Assembly: GCA_016287245.1 (NCBI GenBank)
Contig: JAEEWG010000005.1
Location: forward strand, 62,001 to 126,000
Length of the DNA stretch: 64,000 nucleotides
Reading direction: 5' to 3'
Source: Clostridia bacterium
GTDB lineage: Bacteria > Bacillota > Clostridia > Saccharofermentanales > Saccharofermentanaceae
Of the stretch, positions 57,104 through 64,000 are shown piece by piece. The position numbers and the translations under genes were made by a program. The notes beneath the pieces were generated by a model. It was not told the origin of the DNA, ran no database searches, and saw only the letters and a list, made by a program, of their open reading frames with translations. How positions within the stretch are numbered: position 1 is the stretch's first letter; every line of letters starts with the position of its first letter.

Positions 57104-58014
57104 GATATTTGAGCGCAAATGAATACTACCGGTCCCTTTTCGGGGAGAAAGTGTACCGCATTGCGCTTGATGCCGGTTGTACCTGCCCCAATAGAGACGG
57201 AACGGTCGGGACCGGAGGATGCATATTCTGCAGCGGTTCAGGGTCCGGAGAATTTGCCGCCGACAGATCTCTTTCGATAACTGATCAGATCAGGGAGGCA
57301 AAGAAGAAAGTCGCTTCCAAGGTCGGATCCGGCAAGTATATCGCCTATTTTCAGAACTTTACGAATACCTACGGAGACGAAGGCTCGCTTTTGCAAAAGT
57401 ATGAGGAGGCGATCCAGGATCCGGAGGTGGTCGGATTGTCTATTGCCACCCGTCCGGATGCGATCAGTGAGAGGATGTATGAGATCCTTACGGATCTTTC
57501 GCAGAAGACGCATCTTTGGATCGAACTGGGTCTTCAGACGATCCATGAAGAGACCGCGGAATGGATGAGAAGAGGATATGCTCTTCCTGTTTTTGATGCA
57601 GCCGTGATGCGCCTTTCGAAGATCGGTGGGAACCTCGAGGTGATCGTGCATGTGATCTTCGATCTTCCGGGAGAAACCGAAGAGATGATGCTTTCGACGA
57701 TCGACCATATCTGTGCGCTTCCTGTTCACGGGATCAAGATCGCCAACCTCAATATTCTGAAGGGGACGGATCTGGGGAAAGAGTTTGAGGAGAAACCGTT
57801 CCCGCTTCTTCAGATGGAACAGTACATCGAGCTCCTCGGAAAGGCGATCGAGCATCTTCGCCCGGATATCGTCGTTTACAGGATGAGCGGTGATGGTGCA
57901 AAGAAAGCACTCATCGCGCCCATGTGGGTGAGTAATAAACGTCTCGTGCGCAACAGCATCGATCAGTATTTCCGCTTACATGACATCGTTCAGGGGCGTG
58001 CTTTTCAAGAATAG
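57100..58014 (+). CDS. TIGR01212-family radical SAM protein (YhcC-like)
   Basis: 304 aa. The N-terminus KVYRIALDAGCTCPNRDG ... GGCIFCSGSG holds the clustered cysteines for the 4Fe-4S centre in the YhcC arrangement. LSIATRPDAIS, IELGLQTIHEET and VHVIFDLPGETEEMM are further family marks. Function of the family is unproven. GTG start at 57100 overlaps the polymerase stop and has AAGGAGG 6 nt upstream, so the pair is co-translated, a link whose meaning is not clear. Confidence 0.92.
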   Translation: MRYLSANEYYRSLFGEKVYRIALDAGCTCPNRDGTVGTGGCIFCSGSGSGEFAADRSLSITDQIREAKKKVASKVGSGKYIAYFQNFTNTYGDEGSLLQKYEEAIQDPEVVGLSIATRPDAISERMYEILTDLSQKTHLWIELGLQTIHEETAEWMRRGYALPVFDAAVMRLSKIGGNLEVIVHVIFDLPGETEEMMLSTIDHICALPVHGIKIANLNILKGTDLGKEFEEKPFPLLQMEQYIELLGKAIEHLRPDIVVYRMSGDGAKKALIAPMWVSNKRLVRNSIDQYFRLHDIVQGRAFQE

Positions 58015-58017
58015 ATC

Positions 58018-59589
58018 TTACTGGATATCTTTCCGGTTAAAGGCGTCGAATGCGATCAGAAGGATGATGAATACCAGGACTGCCAGATAGGTGGCAGAGA
58101 AAGACAGAGGCAGAGTATTTCCCTGCGCTATACCAAAGAAACCGGCATTTTCAGAGTCGAGATATCCGCTGAACGAGAAATACGGGAAGATCTTGGATAC
58201 CAGATCCATATTCGAGAACGGAAGGAAATCGATCCATCTGTGATGACCGAATACCATCTCAAAATAGGACGTAAAGCTGGAAGTCAGGACGAGTCCCGTA
58301 GAAACACCTACGGCAATACCTGTGTTCTTGGTAAGACATGAGATCATGAACGCGAGAAGCAGGTATACGAAAAGCGAGATGTTATCCACCAGGAAATAAA
58401 GGAGCGAGAACAGGAAGTGCGGGATCGTCTTGATCGCTCCGTCACGGACGAAATAGTAAGGCGGAAGGGAAGACGCTCCAAAACTCATCATCGTAGATAG
58501 CGTGGTGAGCGCAGTAATAAGAAGACTTCCGAGGATAAGCCACGTGAAAAGCGAAAGCAGCTTTGCCGTAAATATCTTCCAGCGCTTGACCGGGGCGATG
58601 ATCAGTGACTTGATCGATCCGGTCGCCATTTCCTGGGAGATGCTCGAGCCGGCGATGATAATGAGCAGGATCACCAGAAGGAAACGGCCTGCTTTCTGCG
58701 CGAACTGCTTTGACTGAGCCGCGGCCTGGTCTCTGCTGCTGATCAGACAGGTATTGTCGATCTGGTAGTTGAGGATCATCAGAGAGTTTTCGATCTGCGT
58801 CCTTCTATTTGCAGTCAGAGGGATATAAACGCCTTCGACATATTCGGCTCCGATCTCAAGATAATGCTGATATTCTCTGGCATCATAGATCGCATCAATG
58901 ATCTGTTCGGCCTCTAGGATAGAAAGCTCGCCCTTCGGGTCGAGAGATGCGATCTTGCGGATAATAGAAGGGTCCATGTACGTGTCTTCCTTCTTAGTAT
59001 CCAGATAAGAGACGAAAGAACTGAAGTCATGCTCGAAAAAAGCTTTTTTCGCCAGGTCGAGATTCTCTGTAGCCTCAACATATGACATATACCATGCGTT
59101 GTCTCTCGCGGAGAAAAAAGACCTGTTCAAATAACACAATTCCAGATATGCGTTTTGATACTCGACAAAAGCATACTTGGCAAGGAAGGTATCGTTGATC
59201 GGGTAGCGGTCAAAATTGTAGTTGGCCAGGATCGCGTTATAGCAGGCCAGATGGGCATAATTATTGATCGATCCGTCTTCTTCATAGAGATTGAGTTTCG
59301 TGGCGAAGATCTCTTCGACCTTATCTCCGACCGTAAAACGGAGCGTCTGATGTTCGACGTAAATGTCGGGATCACCGATGGCGTTCTTTACAGAATCCCT
59401 CTCTTTTGTGATCCTCGTCTTGTCGATCGGTTCGTACATATCGTATGAGGCACTTTCCAGAAACAGGTTCTTCACGAGTGCCGGAATCGCGATGGAGGAG
59501 ATTACGATCAGGCTGATCAGGATCCAGGCAGATATTTTCCTGGAGAGTTTGATCATTTCGTTTGTATAAAGGGCGGCGATCTTACTCAA
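58018..59589 (-). CDS. ABC-2 type transporter permease (TTG start)
   Basis: 523 aa. One N-terminal span (about 16-36), a ~270-residue extracytoplasmic region, then five or six spans in the C-terminal half (from FLLVILLIIIAGSSIS onward), with ATGSIKSLIIAPVKRWKIF, the coupling-helix-like stretch of ABC-2 permeases. The start is a TTG at 59589 with GGAGG 8 nt before it, overlapping the ATPase gene by 8 nt; a longer open frame upstream is only a shadow of the ATPase. Works with the ATPase next to it, probably as an exporter. Substrate unknown. Confidence 0.88.
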   Translation of the reverse strand: MSKIAALYTNEMIKLSRKISAWILISLIVISSIAIPALVKNLFLESASYDMYEPIDKTRITKERDSVKNAIGDPDIYVEHQTLRFTVGDKVEEIFATKLNLYEEDGSINNYAHLACYNAILANYNFDRYPINDTFLAKYAFVEYQNAYLELCYLNRSFFSARDNAWYMSYVEATENLDLAKKAFFEHDFSSFVSYLDTKKEDTYMDPSIIRKIASLDPKGELSILEAEQIIDAIYDAREYQHYLEIGAEYVEGVYIPLTANRRTQIENSLMILNYQIDNTCLISSRDQAAAQSKQFAQKAGRFLLVILLIIIAGSSISQEMATGSIKSLIIAPVKRWKIFTAKLLSLFTWLILGSLLITALTTLSTMMSFGASSLPPYYFVRDGAIKTIPHFLFSLLYFLVDNISLFVYLLLAFMISCLTKNTGIAVGVSTGLVLTSSFTSYFEMVFGHHRWIDFLPFSNMDLVSKIFPYFSFSGYLDSENAGFFGIAQGNTLPLSFSATYLAVLVFIILLIAFDAFNRKDIQ

Positions 59590-60523
59590 TGCGGATACCT
59601 CCTCCCGTGATCTCCAGGAAGGCTTCTTCCAGAGAGGATTCAACTTTCTGGACACCAAGGATATCCGATCCGGAGGAAACAAGAGTACGGACACATTCGT
59701 TGATCTGGTCTTCCTCGATCTCGATATCGAGAGTATCGTCATTTACATTGGAGATCCGGTTATCGTATTTCTCGGAAAGGATCTCTTTGGCTTTGGCAGG
59801 ATTTGATGTTTTGATCCGGTAGATGGAAGAACTCTGAGCCTTATGCATCAGTTCATCTATCGTACAGATCTGAAGAAGTTTGCCGTGATTGATAATGCCG
59901 ATACGGTCACACATCAGCTGCATTTCGGAAAGAAGATGGCTGGAGACCATAACGGCAATACCTTCTTCATGGGCCAGCTGCTTTAAGATGTCGCGGAGCT
60001 GGTGGATGCCGGCAGGGTCGAGTCCATTAGTAGGTTCGTCCAGGATCAGTACCTTCGGATGGTGAAGGAGCGCCTGTGCCAGACCGATCCTCTGCTTCAT
60101 GCCGAGAGAATACTTTTTAATGGCATCATTGGCACGTTCCGTAAGACCAACGAGCTCAATGACTTCGTCGATCCTCTCTTTGGTGACGCCTTTATGAAGT
60201 CTGGCGTACATCTGAAGATTAAGTCTTGCGGAAAGAGATTCATACATTTCCGGGTTTTCCACGATGCCTCCAATGGAGGACATGGCCGATTCGTAGTGCG
60301 TCTGCCGGTTATATCCGTTGATGATGATCGTACCTTCGTCCGGCCGGACAAAACCCATGACCATTTTTATGATCGTTGTTTTACCCGCACCGTTCGGACC
60401 GAGAAAACCAAATACCTCGCAGGGAAACAGATCAAAAGAGACCTTATCTACGGCAGTTTTCTTGCCGAAGGTCTTGGTAACATTTTGTATCTGCAGTGCC
60501 GGTGCTTTTTCTTCAGAAGGCAT
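59582..60523 (-). CDS. ABC transporter ATP-binding protein
   Basis: 313 aa. Walker A GPNGAGKTT, signature YSLGMKQRIGLAQALL, Walker B VLILDEPTNGLDP and the switch VSSHLLSEM are all intact. The C-terminal ~90 residues form the extra domain seen in drug/antimicrobial-peptide-type ABC-2 ATPases. AAAGGAGT 8 nt before the ATG at 60523 decides the start; an ATG ten codons upstream lacks a site. Second gene of a three-gene minus-strand operon. Confidence 0.95.
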   Translation of the reverse strand: MPSEEKAPALQIQNVTKTFGKKTAVDKVSFDLFPCEVFGFLGPNGAGKTTIIKMVMGFVRPDEGTIIINGYNRQTHYESAMSSIGGIVENPEMYESLSARLNLQMYARLHKGVTKERIDEVIELVGLTERANDAIKKYSLGMKQRIGLAQALLHHPKVLILDEPTNGLDPAGIHQLRDILKQLAHEEGIAVMVSSHLLSEMQLMCDRIGIINHGKLLQICTIDELMHKAQSSSIYRIKTSNPAKAKEILSEKYDNRISNVNDDTLDIEIEEDQINECVRTLVSSGSDILGVQKVESSLEEAFLEITGGGIRIE

Positions 60524-60549
60524 ATCTTCACTCCTTTTCGGGGTTGTCA

Positions 60550-61125
60550 TCAATAATAACTCAATTCATCCAGATCCGAATTATCGACCAGCAGTTTCCA
60601 CTCACCATCCTGCTTTAAGAAGGAGAGTGTATCGGAAGAAGTATAGCTGAAAGTCGACTGTCTTCCTGACATATCAACATATTCGAAAGTGTTTTCGACA
60701 GTCACGAAGATACTCGCCGAATCGTGATATACCTCTTCGATCTTGATAGAAGTAGGGACTCTGGTACAGGTGATCGGAAGTCGTTCGGCACGATAAAACG
60801 CAATATAGAACTGGCATGCTAAAGAGACCTGCTCATTTCTTACCGCCTCGTTGTCGCAGAAATACTGATTCAGCGGCTCGGCCTGAGTCAAAAGAAGCGC
60901 GGGAAGATCCTGAAGTAATGACGCTTCATCGCTCCAGAAATCCAGATCTTCCGGACACTGGTAAAGAATATAGGAATCCCGGATATACTTCTCGCTGATC
61001 TGCGTAAGAGTCTTCTTATCTTTACTCGTTTTTTCTGCGTCGATTATAAGGTAAACAAACACAGCCAATAACACGATCACAAGAAGTATTGCGCCGCGGT
61101 TGACCTGCCTGAGCCATTTTTTCAT
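60550..61125 (-). CDS. Membrane-anchored protein of the ABC-2 operon
   Basis: 191 aa, unrecognised. One N-terminal span (about 12-29, AILLVIVLLAVFVYLIID) and a ~160-residue outer domain with a beta-rich C-terminal half (DSASIFVTVENTFEYVDMSGRQ), reminiscent of NTF2-like or DUF4829-type domains though not assigned. CGGAGG precedes the ATG. It is 26 bp upstream of the ATPase start, so it is probably the first gene of the export operon; it may sense or bind the transported substrate. Confidence 0.72.
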   Translation of the reverse strand: MKKWLRQVNRGAILLVIVLLAVFVYLIIDAEKTSKDKKTLTQISEKYIRDSYILYQCPEDLDFWSDEASLLQDLPALLLTQAEPLNQYFCDNEAVRNEQVSLACQFYIAFYRAERLPITCTRVPTSIKIEEVYHDSASIFVTVENTFEYVDMSGRQSTFSYTSSDTLSFLKQDGEWKLLVDNSDLDELSYY

Positions 61126-61421
61126 CTATGCGCCTCCGATGAATTGTTAGGTATATTTTATCACAAGGAATCCCGATCGCTGTGACATTCTTGTCATGGA
61201 AAAAATATGACAAAAGTGTAAACATTTCAAGGGCTTAAGATGGTTTTTTCATGGGGGAAGATGTTCCCTTTTTTCTTTCCGAAGTGAAATGATAAAACAG
61301 CAAACCCCCATATGACAGGGGTTTTCGTAACCGGCGTGTAACACGCTGTAATCTAAACGTAACGTTTTGTGCAAAGTGTATAAATCGTCTGAGGATTTCG
61401 TCCGTTTCGTGGTGTGAAATG
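61126..61421. other. Intergenic region upstream of the large RNA
   Basis: No convincing gene in these 296 bp. Two inverted repeats are seen: TGACA-TTCT-TGTCA (61183-61196) upstream of the minus-strand operon, and AAACCCC/GGGGTTT (61302-61308 with 61318-61324) followed by T residues on the plus strand. Confidence 0.6.
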
Positions 61422-61449
61422 TTGACAACTTTATAATCCATGTTATACT
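61422..61449 (+). promoter_or_regulatory. Promoter of the large non-coding RNA
   Basis: Perfect TTGACA (61422-61427), 16-bp spacer, TATACT (61444-61449). No ORF with a ribosome site follows; the transcript would begin near 61457. Confidence 0.8.
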
Positions 61450-61456
61450 GAAACTA

Positions 61457-62068
61457 GCTCCAGGGAATACGGGTTCACACCAAGTCCTAGACGGAGAGCC
61501 GCCACTTGTGAATGCACAAGGCGAGGTTGAGAAAAACAGAAAGACCAGAAAGTGGTCAGGAAACGAAGATGGAAGCCGCGGGATCGGATCCAGTGAGGTC
61601 GGAGAAGCGGGGGAGATCGGAACCGTTAGAGCCATAGCACGATATGAGTGGAGAGCGAACAGCGATTGACGGTACGCGATGGCGGACACAAGTCGCAGGT
61701 CAGGTAGATGACCATGGCTTACGGGCCACTTAAAATGAAGACGACGGGTCTTAACTGAGTAGGTTGAGAGTTCTGGTTCGAAAGAGGGTATACGGCATGG
61801 GGTCGTTACCGGGGAGTAGGATCGGAGATCTGGCGGAAAAGAGGCCGCGGGTTACGGAATCGTTTTAAGATCGGAATGGTTGGAAAGGCAGCTTGAGAGA
61901 TCGGGCTTCTGAGTAATTCCAAGAAGAGGGTGATCGGCAGGATTGCAGAGGTTCGCAGTTAATAAAGGGCGACCGGTGGAATTGGATGGAAGGTTGGTTC
62001 GCTGGAGCTATTATTTGTCCTCATTATTTATGATCTTGCGGAGAGCCGGAAACGGGTCTCCGTTTTTT
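61457..62068 (+). ncRNA. Large (~610 nt) probable structured non-coding RNA
   Basis: A purine-rich stretch runs from a strong promoter to a rho-independent terminator with no plausible coding frame on the plus strand. Several perfect short hairpins are visible: CTTGTG-AATG-CACAAG (61505-61520), GACCA-GAAAG-TGGTC (61543-61557), GGTCA-GGTAGA-TGACC (61698-61713) and AAGAC-GACGG-GTCTT (61738-61752). GATCGG recurs six times (61582, 61615, 61820, 61869, 61899, 61932), far above chance. Size and ornate pairing recall the large bacterial RNA classes OLE, GOLLD and ROOL; ROOL (rumen-originating, ~580 nt) is attractive given the likely habitat, but I cannot confirm it. It lacks the conserved cores of RNase P RNA, tmRNA and SRP RNA. 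Position: between an ABC operon and hpt. Confidence 0.75.
62039..62068 (+). terminator. Terminator of the large RNA
   Basis: CGGAGA (62039-62044) pairs with TCTCCG (62057-62062), with inner CC/GG pairs, followed by six T residues. The T-run touches the hpt stop codon on the other strand. Confidence 0.88.
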
Positions 62069-62594
62069 AATGCTCCATTTCCGCGATAAAGGGGAGATTT
62101 CTTCCGTATTCGTTGGCATCCATGCCATATCCGAGAAGCCAGGAACGGTCGACCTCAAAACCGTAATACTTGACGGGCAGATCGATAAGCTGCCTTTCGG
62201 GATTATATAAAAGCGTGCATACTTCGATCGAAAGAGGTTTTCTGGCCTCCAGCGTCTGAAGGAGATAAGCGGTGGTAAGTCCGGTGCGGATGATGTCTTC
62301 TACGACGATGACGTGCTTTCCGGTGATATTGACATCCACATCCTTCGTGATCCGGACGATACCGGTACTGCTGGTCATATCCGGTATGCTGCCGATGGCG
62401 ATCATGTCGAGCTGAAGAGGAAGATCGATGGCGCGCGCCAGATCGGTAAAGAAGAAAAGGGAGCCCTTTAAAACGCCGAGTATCACGAGCTCCTGATCCT
62501 TATAGTCGGAGGTGATCTGCTTTCCGAGTTCACGGATCCTCTCGTTCAGCTGTTCTTCTGTGTATATGATCTTCTTGTAGCGGACCTCATCCAT
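62067..62594 (-). CDS. hpt: Hypoxanthine phosphoribosyltransferase
   Basis: 175 aa, normal length. The PRPP-binding motif is VIVVEDIIRTGLTTAYLL, with early LVILGVLKGSLFF and late VKYYGFEVDRSWLLGYGMD. It salvages hypoxanthine and guanine to IMP and GMP. GAGGGATC lies before the ATG. Same strand and 28 bp downstream of the kinase/nuclease-like gene, so they are probably co-transcribed. Convergent with the large RNA, whose terminator abuts the stop. Confidence 0.95.
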   Translation of the reverse strand: MDEVRYKKIIYTEEQLNERIRELGKQITSDYKDQELVILGVLKGSLFFFTDLARAIDLPLQLDMIAIGSIPDMTSSTGIVRITKDVDVNITGKHVIVVEDIIRTGLTTAYLLQTLEARKPLSIEVCTLLYNPERQLIDLPVKYYGFEVDRSWLLGYGMDANEYGRNLPFIAEMEH

Positions 62595-62622
62595 GGATGA
62601 TCCCTCACTTTCTGCGCATTAA

Positions 62623-63597
62623 TTACTCGGCATCTTTGTTTTCCGGATCTTTTGGCGAGGCATCAGGAAAACTGAAAGCCTTTAACCGCTCGGCAAGTTC
62701 CTGGAAATCCTTCTTATACACGATCTTGATGGAGGTACCGGGGTAAAGCTCCTTGACCTTCTTGAGTTTTCTGTTCTTTTTCGTTACGTATTTCTGGTTC
62801 ATCGTCGTCAGTTCGAGATACGTGTCGAATCTCGGAAGATAGAAGTCCGGGCTGAAGGCCAGAGTGACATTTCCTTCGCTGTCCCATTCGACAGGGAAGG
62901 TCTTCGGTTCATATTTCCAGTCTATGTGATACATATCGAGGATCTTGGCAAACTCCGCTTCCGATGGATTTTTAAAGACGGGAAGGGAGGTCTGGTGATT
63001 TACCGAGCCTTCCTTCTTCGTCTCCGTCTTGATGCGGACGCGAAGTTCATGCTCGTGGAAGGTCGCTAGGATCGTGGCGACACATTCATCGACAGACATA
63101 TAGTCTGTATTCAGAATGAGATGGTAAAGGCTGAAATCTGTCGAGTCCACGGAAAAAACATGGGAAACGAATCTCTTATGCTTTCTGTCCGTGGAGGCAA
63201 GAAGCTCGCGTGCGGCGCTTTCCGGCAGCTGAAACTGCTTTTCGATGCGGGCCAGACGCGTCTCATCCGAAGCGACGATACGGACATGGATGGCACTGTC
63301 ATAGTTCGAGAAAAGAAGCTGGGAGCCAAAACCCATGAGAATGGCCGGGGCCTTTTCTGCCATAGCGTGAAGCGATTCGGAAAGAACTTCCTTAAAGCTC
63401 TTACCGTCTTTGTATTCGGAAAGATAGAATTTGGCGCTCTCGAGGAGGCGTGCCTGCTGGTCTTCCTGAAGGTCAGGGAAGAATTTGCCCATCAGAAGAT
63501 CGCGCGTGATGAGTTCCCACCCGAGTTTGCTGCTCAGAGCGGAAGCGACTTCATCGCCGAGACTGCCCATTTGGCGCGATATTGTGATGATCGGCAT
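62623..63597 (-). CDS. Cytidylate-kinase-like domain fused to a PD-(D/E)XK-like domain
   Basis: 324 aa. It opens MPIITISRQMGSLGDEVASA, the phosphate-loop region of the cytidylate-kinase-like family, with HVRIVASDETRLARIEKQF further on as in P-loop nucleotide kinases. The C-terminal part (about 215-300) contains SPDFYLPRFDTYLELTTMN and VTKKNRKLKKVKELYPG, an arrangement like PD-(D/E)XK nuclease folds but with Thr where the catalytic Lys is expected, so it may bind rather than cut nucleic acid. AAAGGAG is ~12 nt before the ATG at 63597; the frame upstream overlaps the next gene. Sits directly before hpt. Substrate unknown. Confidence 0.78.
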   Translation of the reverse strand: MPIITISRQMGSLGDEVASALSSKLGWELITRDLLMGKFFPDLQEDQQARLLESAKFYLSEYKDGKSFKEVLSESLHAMAEKAPAILMGFGSQLLFSNYDSAIHVRIVASDETRLARIEKQFQLPESAARELLASTDRKHKRFVSHVFSVDSTDFSLYHLILNTDYMSVDECVATILATFHEHELRVRIKTETKKEGSVNHQTSLPVFKNPSEAEFAKILDMYHIDWKYEPKTFPVEWDSEGNVTLAFSPDFYLPRFDTYLELTTMNQKYVTKKNRKLKKVKELYPGTSIKIVYKKDFQELAERLKAFSFPDASPKDPENKDAE

Positions 63598-63613
63598 AAA
63601 GGCGGGGCTCCTT

Positions 63614-63994
63614 TCATTTCTTCCGGTGGGTAAGCTTACCGAAGGCGTTGACTTCGTAAGTGTTCGCAAAAGCCGGGTTGATCGCGGCGATCTCGTCATA
63701 AGTGGCGTGACCGTCATTTACATAGTTATAGCCTACGATGGCGTTGGTGCGGATCTTCTTCTGAAAATCTTTTTTCGCGATCTTGCTGCCGATGACATGT
63801 CCCATGAAGAAATAAAAGAAGATCGCAAGAATAATGGAAAGGAATCCGAAAAGGATAAAAAGAGGGCCTTTCCAGACAGCCAGAACGAAGAGGACAAAAG
63901 CGCCGAGACCGAGCACATATGCGATGAGATCCATCAGGATCGCAAAGGCGGTCGCCTTGTTCGAATACTCAAAAGAAGTAAAGATAAAAAACAT
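63614..63994 (-). CDS. Small membrane protein (possibly cut by right edge)
   Basis: At least 126 aa. Two hydrophobic segments (about 24-44 and 46-70) are followed by a cytoplasmic-looking tail with KKDFQKKIRTNAIVGYNYVN. Not recognised. An ATG lies at 63994, six bases from the window edge; no ribosome site can be checked, so the gene may extend further. It is 16 bp upstream of the kinase-like gene and probably in the same transcript. Confidence 0.6.
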   Translation of the reverse strand: MFFIFTSFEYSNKATAFAILMDLIAYVLGLGAFVLFVLAVWKGPLFILFGFLSIILAIFFYFFMGHVIGSKIAKKDFQKKIRTNAIVGYNYVNDGHATYDEIAAINPAFANTYEVNAFGKLTHRKK

Positions 63995-64000
63995 ATGTCC

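Noticed and set aside
61249..61689. A 146-codon minus-strand frame across the large RNA promoter
   Set aside because: No ribosome site or domain, Ser/Pro/Arg-rich composition typical of chance frames, and it overlaps the promoter and RNA hairpins.
61700..61740. RNase P RNA, from the CATGGCTTAC stretch
   Set aside because: The stretch resembles the 3' conserved region, but the obligatory GAGGAAAGUCC and central conserved regions are missing.
61770..61795. tRNA or tmRNA T-loop (GGTTCGAA)
   Set aside because: No acceptor stem, anticodon arm or CCA context pairs around it.

Overview
The window reads as a chromosomal segment of an anaerobic, Gram-positive Clostridia-type bacterium (Bacillota). 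The evidence is the AGGAGG-type ribosome sites and TTGACA/TATAAT-like promoters, a Re-type citrate synthase homologue, a Spo0A C-terminal-domain protein, a FeoA-FeoB fusion, DUF1934, YdbC/PC4 and TIGR01212 proteins, and secreted BspA-type leucine-rich-repeat proteins common in gut and rumen Clostridia. A Saccharofermentans/Oscillospirales-like gut organism is a plausible guess, but no rRNA gene is present to settle it. I see no tRNA, rRNA, CRISPR array, prophage or intact insertion sequence.

Layout. 1-6.1 kb: three co-oriented secreted proteins built from a ~90-residue Fn3-like module, BspA-like repeats and CAP domains (the first is cut by the left edge). 6.1-11.7 kb: an rRNA methyltransferase, glutamine-dependent NAD synthetase, a membrane protein and an M48 protease. 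11.8-17 kb: the Re-citrate synthase homologue, then a striking non-coding array of alternating CCCATG/CATGGG hexamers (13355-13669), then a two-gene FAD oxidoreductase operon of the glycerol-3-phosphate-oxidase type. 17-24 kb: proS, an ECF sigma/anti-sigma pair, a methyltransferase, another secreted repeat protein and an AraC regulator. 24-29 kb: feoAB, a cyclophilin, a pseudouridine synthase, DUF1934 and rpmF. 29.5-36.5 kb: der-typA-mltG-U32 peptidase-GH32. 36.6-43 kb: YccF, a CPBP protease with an orphan prepilin peptidase, and a glycogen phosphorylase with a histone-H1-like lysine-rich N-terminal tail, followed by a nested inverted repeat. 43-50 kb: a PC4-like protein, ligA, 5-formyl-THF cyclo-ligase, a Spo0A-C protein, HU, an MFS transporter and DUF1858. 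50-55.6 kb: a large secreted repeat protein and a two-component system. 55.8-61.1 kb: a Y-family polymerase with a radical SAM protein, and an ABC-2 export operon. 61.4-62.1 kb: a ~610-nt probable structured non-coding RNA with its own promoter and terminator. 62-64 kb: hpt, a kinase/nuclease-like fusion and a membrane protein.

Most coding content is housekeeping (translation, replication/repair, cofactor and carbon metabolism, iron uptake). The accessory signal lies in the family of secreted modular proteins at three loci and in three non-coding elements: the phased hexamer array, the nested 19-bp inverted repeat behind glgP, and the large RNA. The array and the RNA are the best candidates for something not yet described.

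Starts were chosen from ribosome-site spacing. All domain assignments come from reading motifs by eye; no database search was run.
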